This document shows, one piece after another, positions 18,281 through 26,616 of a stretch of DNA of 64,000 nucleotides. The notes beneath the pieces are model-generated. The model saw nothing but the letters and a program-made list of their open reading frames with translations. It did not search any database and was not told where the DNA came from. The stretch covers positions 1 to 64,000 of the forward strand of contig CAZMGF010000007.1 in the NCBI GenBank assembly GCA_964565765.1, given 5' to 3'. A program made the translations under genes and the position numbers. How positions within the stretch are numbered: the first letter of the stretch is position 1; every line of letters starts with the position of its first letter. The stretch comes from Bog-1181 sp964565765. Lineage in GTDB: Bacteria; Oederibacteriota; PGYV01; Palsa-1178.

Positions 18281-18787
18281 TTAAAAATAATACCTTATAA
18301 TTACCGGGCTTAACGCGAAATCCTTTGCCGCGGCCACAAGCAGGTTTGTCTTGCTGTTTGACGTGCTTATTCCTATATATACACCCGCTTCGCTGCTCAA
18401 AGTAAGATTCTTGCTGATGCCGGATAGCACGAGCATAAACTCCGCGCCGACGCCTCCGTCAAGGGTCAACACGCTTGCCCCGGAGCCATAACTGAATTTC
18501 AACCCTGGTATAAGATTTATCGCAAAGTTGTCGCTCTCCATAAGCGGTGAAACCATGCCCGCCCCCAGGGTTGTGGTTGAATCATTCCCGTTCATAAGGA
18601 ATCCGCCCGTAAGGTCCAGCCCCACTTTGTCATTTGCCCATACACGGTACACAATCGCGCTGTTTGTCAGGTCAAAACCAAGCGACTCTTTTTGTTTCAG
18701 GTCGCCGATGAGCGTGGATGCCTCCGCAGAAAACGCGGCCGCAGCCGAAGCCAGAACCAGTAACAATACCATAAGTGTCTTTTTCAT
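18281..18787 (-). CDS. Small outer-membrane beta-barrel-like protein
   Basis: 168 residues: signal peptide MKKTLMVLLLVLASAAAAFS, then alternating hydrophobic strands (VGLDLTGGFLMNG, FAINLIPGLKFSYGSG, GVGAEFMLVLSG) and a terminal Phe in VIIRYYF, typical of 8-stranded barrels. No specific family was recognised. Its start overlaps the pepA stop by 4 bp (ATGA), so translation is coupled. A housekeeping peptidase upstream gives no functional hint. Confidence 0.65.
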   Translation of the reverse strand: MKKTLMVLLLVLASAAAAFSAEASTLIGDLKQKESLGFDLTNSAIVYRVWANDKVGLDLTGGFLMNGNDSTTTLGAGMVSPLMESDNFAINLIPGLKFSYGSGASVLTLDGGVGAEFMLVLSGISKNLTLSSEAGVYIGISTSNSKTNLLVAAAKDFALSPVIIRYYF

Positions 18788-20271
18788 ATGACCCCCTCTT
18801 TTAAAGCGTTTTTTGTAAATTCATACATAAGCCTTATTCCGGTTGCGGCCACGCCGTCCGGAATATACGACTTGTTTTTCACTCCGTATGCAGTGCCGGC
18901 TATATCAAGGTGAACCCAGGGATAACCCCCTGTAAATTCCTTCAGAAAAAGCCCCGCGCATGAAGTGCCCGCGCCGCCTTCCCCCGTGTTTTTAATGTCA
19001 GCGTATTTTGATTTCAGGGTCTCTGCGTACTCTTCCAGCATCGGCAGCTCCCATACAGTCTCGCCGCTTGTAACGCCCGCTTTTTTCATCAACGCCATTA
19101 CTTCCGCGCCGTCCCCCATGAGCCCGGTCGCGTAATGGCCAAGCGCCATGACACACGCGCCGGTAAGGGTTGCAATGTCCACTATAAATGCCGGCTTGTA
19201 TTTCTGGGCAAAATAAAGGGCGTCGCAGAGTATGAGCCTTCCCTCGGCGTCCGTTGATATAACCTCAATTGTTTTTCCCGACATGGATTTTAAAACATCG
19301 CCGGGTTTGTAGGATTTCCCCGAAGGCAGGTTCTCGGTTGCCGGGGCTATAAACACCGCGTTTATTTTCATCTTCATGGCCGATATTATTTTCATAAGGG
19401 CAATTACCGCGGCCGCGCCTGACATGTCAAATTTCATGTCCTCTATGACCGACATGCCCGTGGCCTGCGGCTTAAGCGATATCCCGCCGGAATCAAAGGT
19501 TATCCCTTTTCCCACAAAAACACCTTTCTTTTTTGAAGCCGGCGCCCCGGTGTATTCCGCCACTATTAATTTCGCGGGCTCATCCGAGCCTTTGGCGACG
19601 GCGTAAAAACTTCCCATTCCCATCTTTTTTGCCTCTTCAAGCGAATACACCCTGAGCTTTATCCTTTTGTCGCCGGAGGAAACTTTCTTTGCGGCATCAG
19701 CCAGCTTTGACGGAGTGGTGTAATTTCCAGGCCCGTTCATAAGGTCCTTTGCAAAAAATACCGCATCGGCCACCACGGCAGTTTCATCAATTATTTTTTT
19801 GAATCCCGCCGCCGCTTCCGGAAAAGCGACGGACATGATTTTATCCTTATCCTTCTTTTCTTTGAGCTCGTCATAGGCGTAATCGGCGAGCATGAATCCC
19901 TCAACCTGTGCCTTAAAATGTGCCGTTTCCTGTGAGAAGAGCCCGGACGCTATTCTTTTTGCGCCCAGGGACTTCGCTTCCTTTACCGCAAAACCGGAGG
20001 CTTCCCTTATTTTTTCCGGGGTTAATTTTTCTTTTTCTCCCAGCCCCAAAAAAAAGGCTTTTTTCACAGCACCGCCCTTTTCAAAGGTATAAAATGAGCG
20101 TTTTTTATATTCTTCCCTTAAGCCGCCGGCGGAAAAAAGCCTCTTTATTTCCGCCGAAAGCGGGCCGTATTCCGCGGCCGTAAAAACCCCGGCGCCGCCG
20201 GTAAAAACAGGGATAATATAAATATCCGCCTCAATATCGAACAATTTCTTTCCCGGAATTTTCACTATCAT
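18784..20271 (-). CDS. pepA: Leucyl aminopeptidase (M17 family)
   Basis: 495 residues, the normal M17 length. It removes N-terminal amino acids from peptides in the cytoplasm, as a hexamer with two metals per site. The C-terminal catalytic domain is complete: VGKGITFDSGGISLKP carries a metal-binding Lys and Asp, KFDMSGAAAV another Asp, and STDAEGRL is the M17 signature with metal-binding Asp and Glu plus the catalytic Arg. The N-terminal domain (residues 1-165) is divergent, as usual. It overlaps the downstream barrel gene by 4 bp and lies 31 bp after an unknown gene. Confidence 0.93.
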   Translation of the reverse strand: MIVKIPGKKLFDIEADIYIIPVFTGGAGVFTAAEYGPLSAEIKRLFSAGGLREEYKKRSFYTFEKGGAVKKAFFLGLGEKEKLTPEKIREASGFAVKEAKSLGAKRIASGLFSQETAHFKAQVEGFMLADYAYDELKEKKDKDKIMSVAFPEAAAGFKKIIDETAVVADAVFFAKDLMNGPGNYTTPSKLADAAKKVSSGDKRIKLRVYSLEEAKKMGMGSFYAVAKGSDEPAKLIVAEYTGAPASKKKGVFVGKGITFDSGGISLKPQATGMSVIEDMKFDMSGAAAVIALMKIISAMKMKINAVFIAPATENLPSGKSYKPGDVLKSMSGKTIEVISTDAEGRLILCDALYFAQKYKPAFIVDIATLTGACVMALGHYATGLMGDGAEVMALMKKAGVTSGETVWELPMLEEYAETLKSKYADIKNTGEGGAGTSCAGLFLKEFTGGYPWVHLDIAGTAYGVKNKSYIPDGVAATGIRLMYEFTKNALKEGVI

Positions 20272-20302
20272 CCGTGCACCCGCCTTATTTTGCAGGGAAA
20301 AT

Positions 20303-20983
20303 TTATTTTTCCCCGAAGTGTGTCAGAAAACCCGTTATATTTTTCGAGATAAAAAGATCGGTCCTGTCGACATCCGCGCTTAACGCGGCAATATCCTTCG
20401 CCGTATCCACGGGCGCCGAATAAATCCCGGCGCATTCAATAAAAACCGACCTTGTATCCTCGCCCCATGATTCTATTTTTACATCATAAGCGGAAAGCTC
20501 ATGATTGACCGGAGGAAAAAACATCCTTGTGCCGATTATATGAAGGGGCCTCGCGAAAGGTTTCAGGTCCGAGTCGGTCATGGAAAATACTTTTTTCAGG
20601 AGATAGTCCCTTCCATCCTCAAACTGCCGCAGGTTGGCCAGCTTCCTGATGGAGACGCTGTGCATGATTATTAACGGAATGGACAGGGCCTTCGCGCATG
20701 TGTTAAAAAAATCAGAAGCCAGCGCGCTGTAATAATTTATGGAATTTGAGCAGAATTCGTAGGAAATAACAATCCTGTCCCTGAACACCCTGTAACGGGC
20801 AAGGTTGTTTTTTTCTTCCTTGGTGGACATCATCACAGAGCCGTCAGGCAGTGTGGAAAATGAGGTTATGGCATGCGACTCGGAGGCCGAATCAAAAACT
20901 CCGCGCAGTTTTTTATCATCCATCTGCGCCGGCATAAATACAAATTCCATATTAACCGACATGAGCCTTGTTGAAATATCCAT
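20303..20983 (-). CDS. Hypothetical cytoplasmic protein
   Basis: 226 residues from the ATG at 20983, preceded by GGCGGTG; a GTG two codons upstream (20989) is an alternative. No signal peptide or membrane segment. The sequence looks like a mixed alpha/beta protein (MEFVFMPAQMDDKKLRGVFDS, then LARYRVFRDRIVISYEFCSNS). No family was recognised and no catalytic motif is visible. It sits just upstream of pepA on the same strand and may be co-transcribed with it. Confidence 0.6.
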   Translation of the reverse strand: MDISTRLMSVNMEFVFMPAQMDDKKLRGVFDSASESHAITSFSTLPDGSVMMSTKEEKNNLARYRVFRDRIVISYEFCSNSINYYSALASDFFNTCAKALSIPLIIMHSVSIRKLANLRQFEDGRDYLLKKVFSMTDSDLKPFARPLHIIGTRMFFPPVNHELSAYDVKIESWGEDTRSVFIECAGIYSAPVDTAKDIAALSADVDRTDLFISKNITGFLTHFGEK

Positions 20984-20992
20984 TTTCACCGC

Positions 20993-21016
20993 CTGTTATT
21001 TTATTCATAATAACAG
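20993..21016. promoter_or_regulatory. Inverted repeat upstream of the 20983 gene
   Basis: CTGTTATT-N8-AATAACAG, perfect 8-bp arms, in the 76-bp gap after the LRR gene. There is no U tract on either strand, so an operator or mRNA hairpin fits better than an intrinsic terminator. Confidence 0.35.
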
Positions 21017-21059
21017 AATCGGCGCTGATTTTCAACATGCTTGTGCGGCAAGGTTACAT

Positions 21060-23069
21060 TCAGTTTGACACGGTAAAAGTTACCACAACCCCCTTTGACT
21101 GCAGGTAGGGGATATCTGTATTTAACGCCTGGCTTCCGAGCGGATTGTTGTTGAGTATTACCTGCGCCCCTCCGGCCAGTCCGCCGGAGTTCACATTGGT
21201 TACCAGCGGTGATACGTCTGTTATCTGGTTGGTATTGACGTCAAGATAATTCAGCGACAGGAGCCCGGCAAGCGGCGTCAGGGAAGTTATTGAATTATTG
21301 TACAGCGAAAGTATTGTAAGAGCGGGGCACTGGTCGAGCCCGCTCAAATCCGCTATTCCCGATGAAAAAGCGTTTAATGTGGTCAGGCCGTAAAGGTCGG
21401 TATTGTATATTGTCCCGGCGGGTTTACCTATGGCCGTTCTTACGGCGGCGTTCAGGTTGGCGTCCGGAAAATCAACTTCATGAGGGGTGAATGTTGGGGT
21501 TATTGTAAAAGTGGGGGTCACGCTCGGAGTCGCCGTAAAAGTTTCGGTCCTTGTCGGCGTGACAGTCTTTGTATCCGTCATTGTCCTGGTTGACGTAAAA
21601 GTCGGTGATTCTGTGCACGTTCCGGTCACTGTCTTTGTAAGCGTCACCGTAAATGTCTGGGTTATTGTCCTGGTTATACTCGCCGTAGGCGATACCGTCC
21701 GTGTTGAAGTAACCGTAACAGTCGGGCTTATTGTGAAAGTGCATGTAACTGTCTTTGACATGGTGCGGGTCGGGGTAATGGTATTTGAAGCCACGGATGT
21801 TTTTGTAACCGTCGGGCTGACCGTAAAGGTTTTGCTGATTGTGGAAGTAAGCGTGATTGTGGCGGTTGCCGTATATGTCGGAGTGAAGGTAAAAGTCCGC
21901 GTTACCGTGGAAGTTGCCTGGCTCACCTGAAAAACAGGGCTCACGGCTATAGGATGAACATTTGACCCGTTATTGTCGGATTCTACTGCAAATGTATAAC
22001 TGCCTGCGGCTGACGGCGCGTTAAACCCCGGGCCGCCTCCGGACATTGCCCCGTATGTAACAATTATTCTTCCCGTATCGTTGGGCACCGCTGAAGCCGA
22101 CACGATTATTTCCATTGATTGCGTCGAAACCTGAGTCAGGGACCCGCCGCTTACCGAAACTGTAAAATAACCCGGGTCGCCCGGATTCAGGGAAGGCTGT
22201 GAAAAACCGCCCGGAACTATTATCTCCAGCGTACCGCTGCCCCATAATGTCTGTGGTGTATATGTTATCACGGCCGTATTTCCGCCGAAGCCTGTTGACG
22301 CTATCTGCGGAGAAATTGCTGCGGAGCCAAGCGGCGCCACTATGTCAAGCGCAGGGCTGCTCGCTATGGGCGAGGTTGTGTCCCCGCTTTCTGTCATGCC
22401 CACGGTAAAAGTAAAGATACCCGCGTTGGCCGCGGCGGCCGCGCCTGGCCCGCCTCCGCTTTTATCGCCGTAATTGACGGTTATTGTGCCTGTCGCGGCC
22501 GTAAGATTTCTTACCTGGATTATTATCTGCATTGCATTTACGGTAACAGAATAAAGGGTGCCGTTCGTTACTGAAACCGTAAAATATCCGGGATCTGCCG
22601 CGCTCAAGCTTGGCGCTGAAAATCCCGCCGGGATTGTAACCGAGAGCGTACCGTAAAGCGGCGCCGCCGCCCATGTTATACTGCCGGCGTTGTAAACCAG
22701 CTGCCACGTAATACCCGTCGAATTCATCACGGCCCATGACGGCGAAAGCGATGCGACGCCTTTGGGCACTACCGGAGTATATGTGGAAGTACATGTCACC
22801 GTCGGTGATATTGTTGGAGAAACAAAAGGCGTCAATGTCGGTGTAACCGATATTGTGGGGCTGGCCGTCGGGCTTTGCGGCGTTAAAACCGCGGAAGCCG
22901 TAGGGGTCTTTGTGCGCGTCATTGTTGTGAGCTGCGTCAGCGCCGGTGTTTTAGGAATATCTATTATGGGGCCGGTGGGCAGCATTTTTTTCGGGTTGCA
23001 TGACTGCGCGCAGGAAAGCATCAACAATGCCGCGATTAGCAGCCTTACCCGCGCTGTTTTGCGGTTCAT
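21060..23069 (-). CDS. Putative surface lipoprotein with Thr-rich stalk and leucine-rich repeats
   Basis: 669 residues. The N-terminus (LLIAALLMLSC) looks like a lipoprotein signal with Cys20, though the lipobox is not ideal. Residues about 30-100 are a first Thr/Ser/Pro linker. Residues about 105-375 hold two similar Ig-like modules, each with the phrase SLNPGDPGYFTVSV or a close variant. Residues about 380-530 are a second Thr-rich stalk. The C-terminal about 140 residues are internalin-like leucine-rich repeats: LTTLNAFSSGIADLSGLDQC, LTILSLYNNSITSLTPLAGL, LNYLDVNTNQITDVSPL. Such repeats usually bind proteins or glycans, and a stalk would present them outside the cell. The start overlaps the upstream barrel-TPR stop by 4 bp, so it is under the same sigma-54 promoter. 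Confidence 0.75.
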   Translation of the reverse strand: MNRKTARVRLLIAALLMLSCAQSCNPKKMLPTGPIIDIPKTPALTQLTTMTRTKTPTASAVLTPQSPTASPTISVTPTLTPFVSPTISPTVTCTSTYTPVVPKGVASLSPSWAVMNSTGITWQLVYNAGSITWAAAPLYGTLSVTIPAGFSAPSLSAADPGYFTVSVTNGTLYSVTVNAMQIIIQVRNLTAATGTITVNYGDKSGGGPGAAAAANAGIFTFTVGMTESGDTTSPIASSPALDIVAPLGSAAISPQIASTGFGGNTAVITYTPQTLWGSGTLEIIVPGGFSQPSLNPGDPGYFTVSVSGGSLTQVSTQSMEIIVSASAVPNDTGRIIVTYGAMSGGGPGFNAPSAAGSYTFAVESDNNGSNVHPIAVSPVFQVSQATSTVTRTFTFTPTYTATATITLTSTISKTFTVSPTVTKTSVASNTITPTRTMSKTVTCTFTISPTVTVTSTRTVSPTASITRTITQTFTVTLTKTVTGTCTESPTFTSTRTMTDTKTVTPTRTETFTATPSVTPTFTITPTFTPHEVDFPDANLNAAVRTAIGKPAGTIYNTDLYGLTTLNAFSSGIADLSGLDQCPALTILSLYNNSITSLTPLAGLLSLNYLDVNTNQITDVSPLVTNVNSGGLAGGAQVILNNNPLGSQALNTDIPYLQSKGVVVTFTVSN
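21484..21926 (-). repeat. Thr-rich stalk repeat inside the LRR protein gene
   Basis: About 150 codons of alternating Thr with V/F/S/K and occasional Pro (TPTYTATATITLTSTI type). It is less regular than the repeat at 1-1110; no fixed long period was found. Confidence 0.7.
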
Positions 23070-24322
23070 CTTAATGTATCCAGGAATTTTTTCAGTTCAT
23101 CATCACCGGGGTTTAATTCCAGGGACTTGCTGTAATACTTCACGGCTTCCTCCGTGTTTTGCATATAATAAAAACAGTTGCCGAGTTTTTTAAATATAAG
23201 CGGTCCGGGGCTTAAAGCCGCAGCGTTTTTATACAGCGATGCCGCAGATGCGTAGTCGCCCTTTATAAACTCCGCATCTCCCTCCCCTGAAAAATCTTCT
23301 GCGGCAGCCGCCGTGGCGGTTACAACCGGAGTTGCTTTAACAGCCGGTTTAACTTCCGGCGCTGCAACAGTTGTGGCAGTGTCCGTCGCAGTCGCAGTGG
23401 CTGCTGAAATAATTACCGCCGCTGCGGTTGCCGTGGCTATTTCAACCGTGGCTGCTGCTGTTACCGCAGTAAAAGTTGCGGTTGCATCGCTTGTAGCCGT
23501 CATTGCCGCGGTTGGCAAAGGTGTAACACCGCTTTCCTTAACAACCGCCGGGGCGTACTGCTGATTTGCTTTATTGCCGTCAAAGCTGTAATATCCCCCG
23601 AGCTGGGCATAAAACCCGGAGAAATCAGAATTAAAATTTGTCATTGTGCCGTTTATGTTTTCATCGGTTGACCTGAAAGAAGCCTGCCTTGAACCGGAAG
23701 CCGCCCTGAATCCAAAATTTACAAATAGCCCAGTGTCCTTCTCAATAGAATATTCAAGCCCGGCTTCCGCGGACGCGCCTGGTATTACCCCGTCGATATC
23801 CTCAATGGTCGCCTTTTCAAGGTTCCCGGAGCTGTCATAGGTTTCTTCTTCGATGTAATTATTCACAGCGATAAACATCCCGCACCTTATCCCTCCGAAA
23901 CATTTAAGTTCCCCTGATAGCGTAAAATATTTCCTGGCGCACAATTCAAGGCCGTAATAACTGAAAAAAACGTCCCTTTTTTCCATAGCGCTTCCGTCAT
24001 GGTAATAAACCGCCCCGCCTGTTCCGGCGCGCATATATGAAACGCACAACCCGGCCCCTGCCGCGCCGTATGCCGGAGTGTCAAAAAGCGCAATCGCGCC
24101 CAGTGAAAAAATTGCTGAATAATCCACGCCCGTAAGCGAAGCCTTGTACCCGGATGCCGTAAACGCTCCGCCCTGTCCCGGCAGAATATTGTTATATCCG
24201 GAAAATCCCCCGGTTCCAGCGCCTAAAGAAGGCTCAAAAACCAGCCCACAATAATTAATGTCAAAACCAAATGCCGCAACCCCCGAAGAGATAATTATCA
24301 TAGTTAAAAAAAATCTCTTCAT
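23066..24322 (-). CDS. Barrel-like outer-membrane protein with Ala/Thr linker and C-terminal TPR
   Basis: 418 residues. Signal peptide MKRFFLTMIIISSGVAAFG, then about 240 residues of beta-strand-like sequence (FFSYYGLELCARKYFTLSGEL, FVNFGFRAASGSRQASF). Residues about 265-340 are a low-complexity Ala/Thr linker. Residues about 345-418 contain two TPR units (GDYASAASLYKNAAALSPGP and NTEEAVKYYSKSLELNPGDD). GGAGGAG lies upstream of the ATG. It heads a two-gene operon with the LRR protein and has a near-consensus sigma-54 promoter with an upstream palindrome like those of the flagellar operons, so it is probably made with the flagellum. Function is otherwise unknown. Confidence 0.7.
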   Translation of the reverse strand: MKRFFLTMIIISSGVAAFGFDINYCGLVFEPSLGAGTGGFSGYNNILPGQGGAFTASGYKASLTGVDYSAIFSLGAIALFDTPAYGAAGAGLCVSYMRAGTGGAVYYHDGSAMEKRDVFFSYYGLELCARKYFTLSGELKCFGGIRCGMFIAVNNYIEEETYDSSGNLEKATIEDIDGVIPGASAEAGLEYSIEKDTGLFVNFGFRAASGSRQASFRSTDENINGTMTNFNSDFSGFYAQLGGYYSFDGNKANQQYAPAVVKESGVTPLPTAAMTATSDATATFTAVTAAATVEIATATAAAVIISAATATATDTATTVAAPEVKPAVKATPVVTATAAAAEDFSGEGDAEFIKGDYASAASLYKNAAALSPGPLIFKKLGNCFYYMQNTEEAVKYYSKSLELNPGDDELKKFLDTLR

Positions 24323-24378
24323 TAAACTCCTCCATATTATATGGTCGGCAAATAGATAATTATATTAACAATAAATAA

Positions 24379-24395
24379 AGCACAATCCGTGCCAA
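24379..24395 (-). promoter_or_regulatory. Sigma-54 promoter of the barrel-TPR/LRR operon
   Basis: Minus strand TGGCACGGATTGTGCT: GG at 24392-24393 and GC at 24380-24381, with the required 10 bp between. It is the best sigma-54 match in the window, 58 bp upstream of the ATG at 24322. Confidence 0.8.
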
Positions 24396-24463
24396 TATAA
24401 TCCTTGTTTTTAAAGTGGATTGTCCGGGAATTTGAGAGGATATTTGAAATGCATTGCACAAAA

Positions 24464-24481
24464 TATGGAATGGGTTCCATA
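24464..24481. promoter_or_regulatory. Upstream activator palindrome (UAS)
   Basis: TATGGAA-TGGG-TTCCATA, perfect 7-bp arms, centred about 105 bp upstream of the predicted sigma-54 start. The arms are identical to those of 47018-47035. Confidence 0.65.
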
Positions 24482-24526
24482 GTGTTTTCATGGTTTATCC
24501 GGAATAACCAATTATCGTCAGTAAAG

Positions 24527-24961
24527 TTATACGCCTTCCTTAGTTTCGGATTTTTTTTCCGCTTCTTCAGCCGCATTTTGCGCAGGTACGGCAGGGGCGT
24601 CAGTTACGGCGGCTTCAATATTTTCCACCGGTTTATCCGGTTGGGGCTCCGGTTTACCAACGGTGCCGGCAAGCTCCTGCCTTATCAACGCTATAATTTC
24701 ATCCTTGAGCTCCCGGGAAAGTTTGGGCGCCCCGGAATCCGTCTTATCGCTTTTATCTTCAGCAGCGCCGTTTTGGCCCGGCTGCTCAAGGCACGTTGAT
24801 ATTTTGTATACAAGGGTTGCAAGTTCCCTGTACTTGGTGTCACCGAGGATATCGATCAAATTGGCAATTACAACCGCATATGGCTCAACTATCGAGCCGC
24901 TGTAGCCGCTGTCATTGGCGAATTTTTCGACTGCCTCTCGTATATCGGCTTTTAAGTCCAC
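24527..24961 (-). CDS. Hypothetical small cytoplasmic protein
   Basis: 144 residues from a GTG at 24961, chosen because AGGGAGG lies about 5 bases upstream; in-frame ATGs at 24991 and 25012 have no ribosome site. The N-terminal half is helical (KADIREAVEKFANDSGYSG, YAVVIANLIDILGDTKYREL). The C-terminal half is acidic and Ala/Pro/Glu-rich. No family was recognised. It follows the PilZ gene on the same strand, so a link to signalling is possible but not shown. Confidence 0.55.
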   Translation of the reverse strand: MDLKADIREAVEKFANDSGYSGSIVEPYAVVIANLIDILGDTKYRELATLVYKISTCLEQPGQNGAAEDKSDKTDSGAPKLSRELKDEIIALIRQELAGTVGKPEPQPDKPVENIEAAVTDAPAVPAQNAAEEAEKKSETKEGV

Positions 24962-25055
24962 AATACCCTCCCTCTTTATTTTCAATCGCATCAAAAAGAA
25001 CTCTTCTTTCATTATAATCGGTAATTACGGCCGGTAACTTAAATTATTTTATATG

Positions 25056-25430
25056 CTAAATTTCACCCGTAATCTTTTTGATAAGAGCGGCATGGTCGGC
25101 GTCAATTAACATGAAATTTACCCCTATCCTGAACACATCAATAACTTTCTCATCCTTTCTGCACCATTCAACACGTCCGAATGTGGTGAGCGGAACTTCC
25201 TCTTCCGGCAGATAAACATCCATTTTTATCACCTGGCCGGGGCGCATCTCCTCATCGGCGACCATCTGGATCCCGGAAAGGCTTATATCAATGGACGCCC
25301 CGGATTTTTCAATCTTCAGTTTTTCCGGATCGCCGCCATAATCAAGTATCTCCGCGTATTTATACAATACTTTCGCGGAAATAGCCGCCCTTCTGTGTTT
25401 TCTGCCTTCTCTGCCGCCGTAGTTTTCCAT
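25056..25430 (-). CDS. PilZ-domain protein, probable c-di-GMP receptor
   Basis: 124 residues, essentially one PilZ domain. The two c-di-GMP-binding motifs are present: RKHRR at residues 10-14 (RxxxR) and DISLSG at 48-53 ([D/N]xSxxG). Beta strands VIKMDVYLPEE and FGRVEWCRKDE, then FRIGVNFM, complete the barrel. PilZ proteins bind c-di-GMP in the cytoplasm and act on motors, export or transcription. It lies just beyond the terminator that closes the flagellar operon, so it has its own expression unit. A brake or adaptor role for the flagellar motor or PilT is inference. Confidence 0.85.
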   Translation of the reverse strand: MENYGGREGRKHRRAAISAKVLYKYAEILDYGGDPEKLKIEKSGASIDISLSGIQMVADEEMRPGQVIKMDVYLPEEEVPLTTFGRVEWCRKDEKVIDVFRIGVNFMLIDADHAALIKKITGEI

Positions 25431-25484
25431 TTTTTTTGCCGAAAAAAAAACGGCAAATGCTCCTTTATGTTTTTTAAATTCAAA

Positions 25485-25519
25485 AAAAAGACCCGGGCGC
25501 GAAGCGCCCGGGTCTTTTT
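25485..25519 (-). terminator. Strong intrinsic terminator after fliS
   Basis: 16-bp perfect arms (AAAAAGACCCGGGCGC and its complement) with a 3-base loop, followed on the minus strand by a T run. It closes the flagellin-fliD-fliS unit 14 bp after the fliS stop. Confidence 0.9.
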
Positions 25520-25532
25520 AATTGAGAAATTT

Positions 25533-25958
25533 TCATACCCTGTTTTTAACAACACCCTCGCTCCACGTATCCCGCATCATCTGTATTATTTTCAGGGCGT
25601 CTTCGGCCTTCTGCCTGTCTTTTTTCATATTGCTCTGGGTTATCGACCGGTCTATAAAAACGTAAAGTTTCCTGAAATTAACCGCTATATCCCCGCCTTT
25701 TTCAAAATTAAGCGAGCCGTTAAGTTCATCCACAATGGCATCCGCCTTGTTAAGGTTGTTGTTTATTTTTTCGTATGACTCCTCGCTGAAGCCTTCCAGG
25801 GCCGCCCGCAGGAATTTAATGCATCCATCATACAGGTCAAGTATGAGCAGCTCCGGCGGCCGCGTTAAAAAACTGTTATTTACATACTTTTTTATCGAAT
25901 CGTTCATGCTGTCAACCGCCCTTAATTCCTGTTTTTCCATTTTCGTCCCGCCTTTCAT
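25533..25958 (-). CDS. fliS: Flagellin export chaperone FliS
   Basis: 141 residues (family about 125-140). FliS binds the flagellin C-terminus in the cytoplasm to prevent premature assembly before export. The four-helix pattern is clear: VNNSFLTRPPELLILDLYDGCIKFLRAAL matches the conserved segment after helix 1, and NNNLNKADAIVDELNGSLNFEKGGDIAVNFRKLYVFIDRSI the central helices. The ATG at 25958 overlaps the upstream stop (TAATG). An in-frame ATG at 25940 with GGCGGGA upstream is an equally good start. It is the last gene before the terminator. Confidence 0.9.
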   Translation of the reverse strand: MKGGTKMEKQELRAVDSMNDSIKKYVNNSFLTRPPELLILDLYDGCIKFLRAALEGFSEESYEKINNNLNKADAIVDELNGSLNFEKGGDIAVNFRKLYVFIDRSITQSNMKKDRQKAEDALKIIQMMRDTWSEGVVKNRV

Positions 25959-26587
25959 TAATGTAATGTACTGCCTTCCATCACGTCTTTATAAAGCGCA
26001 GGCATGGTATTTTCCCAGCCGTCTATCATAGGCAAAAGTTCGTATTCCACAATATCCGCGGTCATAATACTATCTTCCAGGCTTATCGCGTCAACTATCC
26101 TGGTAAGCATCCCGTTTATAACGGATGACTTTTCAATAAATTCATTCACATAACTGCGCCCCTCAACAAAGTTCAGGAGCCCGGATGTTTTCATGCTTCC
26201 CATCATTGTAAAAACAGTCTGGATACTCGACACGCACTGCGAGAAACTTTTCATGGATTTCTCAAATTCCCCCGTCAGAAGAAGCTCCACAACTTTCTTA
26301 AGCGCGCCTTTCACCTTTTCAAGCACAAGAACCGAATCATATATTGTGGCCATCGCTATTTCTTTCTGGGTTGCGGTTACAAGATCCACATATTCGTCAT
26401 GCACGCTCACAAGCCCGAAAATATCCTGGCCGTAAAAATCATACTTGTCGCCCCGGGGGGTCTTTAAAAAAACTATAATCCTGTCCTTTTTTCCGGTGCC
26501 CCGCTCCACAAGTTCCACAAGCGTGTTTCTGCTCTGTTTTTCAAACTCTATTGCGCCGTATTCGATGCCGTCAATTAAAAGTTTCAT
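25958..26587 (-). CDS. Unknown protein encoded between fliD and fliS
   Basis: 209 residues, no signal peptide. The N-terminal about 70 residues look like a small beta domain (LLIDGIEYGAIEFEKQSRN, DRIIVFLKTPRGDKYDF). The rest is helical (ATQKEIAMATIYDSVLVLEKVKGALKKVVELLLTGEF). The protein was not recognised. Position between the cap and flagellin-chaperone genes, with coupled translation to fliS, suggests a filament-stage chaperone or assembly factor (FliT-like role), but this is only context. Confidence 0.65.
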   Translation of the reverse strand: MKLLIDGIEYGAIEFEKQSRNTLVELVERGTGKKDRIIVFLKTPRGDKYDFYGQDIFGLVSVHDEYVDLVTATQKEIAMATIYDSVLVLEKVKGALKKVVELLLTGEFEKSMKSFSQCVSSIQTVFTMMGSMKTSGLLNFVEGRSYVNEFIEKSSVINGMLTRIVDAISLEDSIMTADIVEYELLPMIDGWENTMPALYKDVMEGSTLH

Positions 26588-26616
26588 ATTTTCACCTCTG
26601 CCTTTTATTTTAAGCG

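Noticed and set aside
24337..24576. 79-codon minus-strand frame
   Set aside because: It covers the sigma-54 promoter and activator palindrome and overlaps the end of the 24527 gene; no ribosome site and no protein-like pattern.
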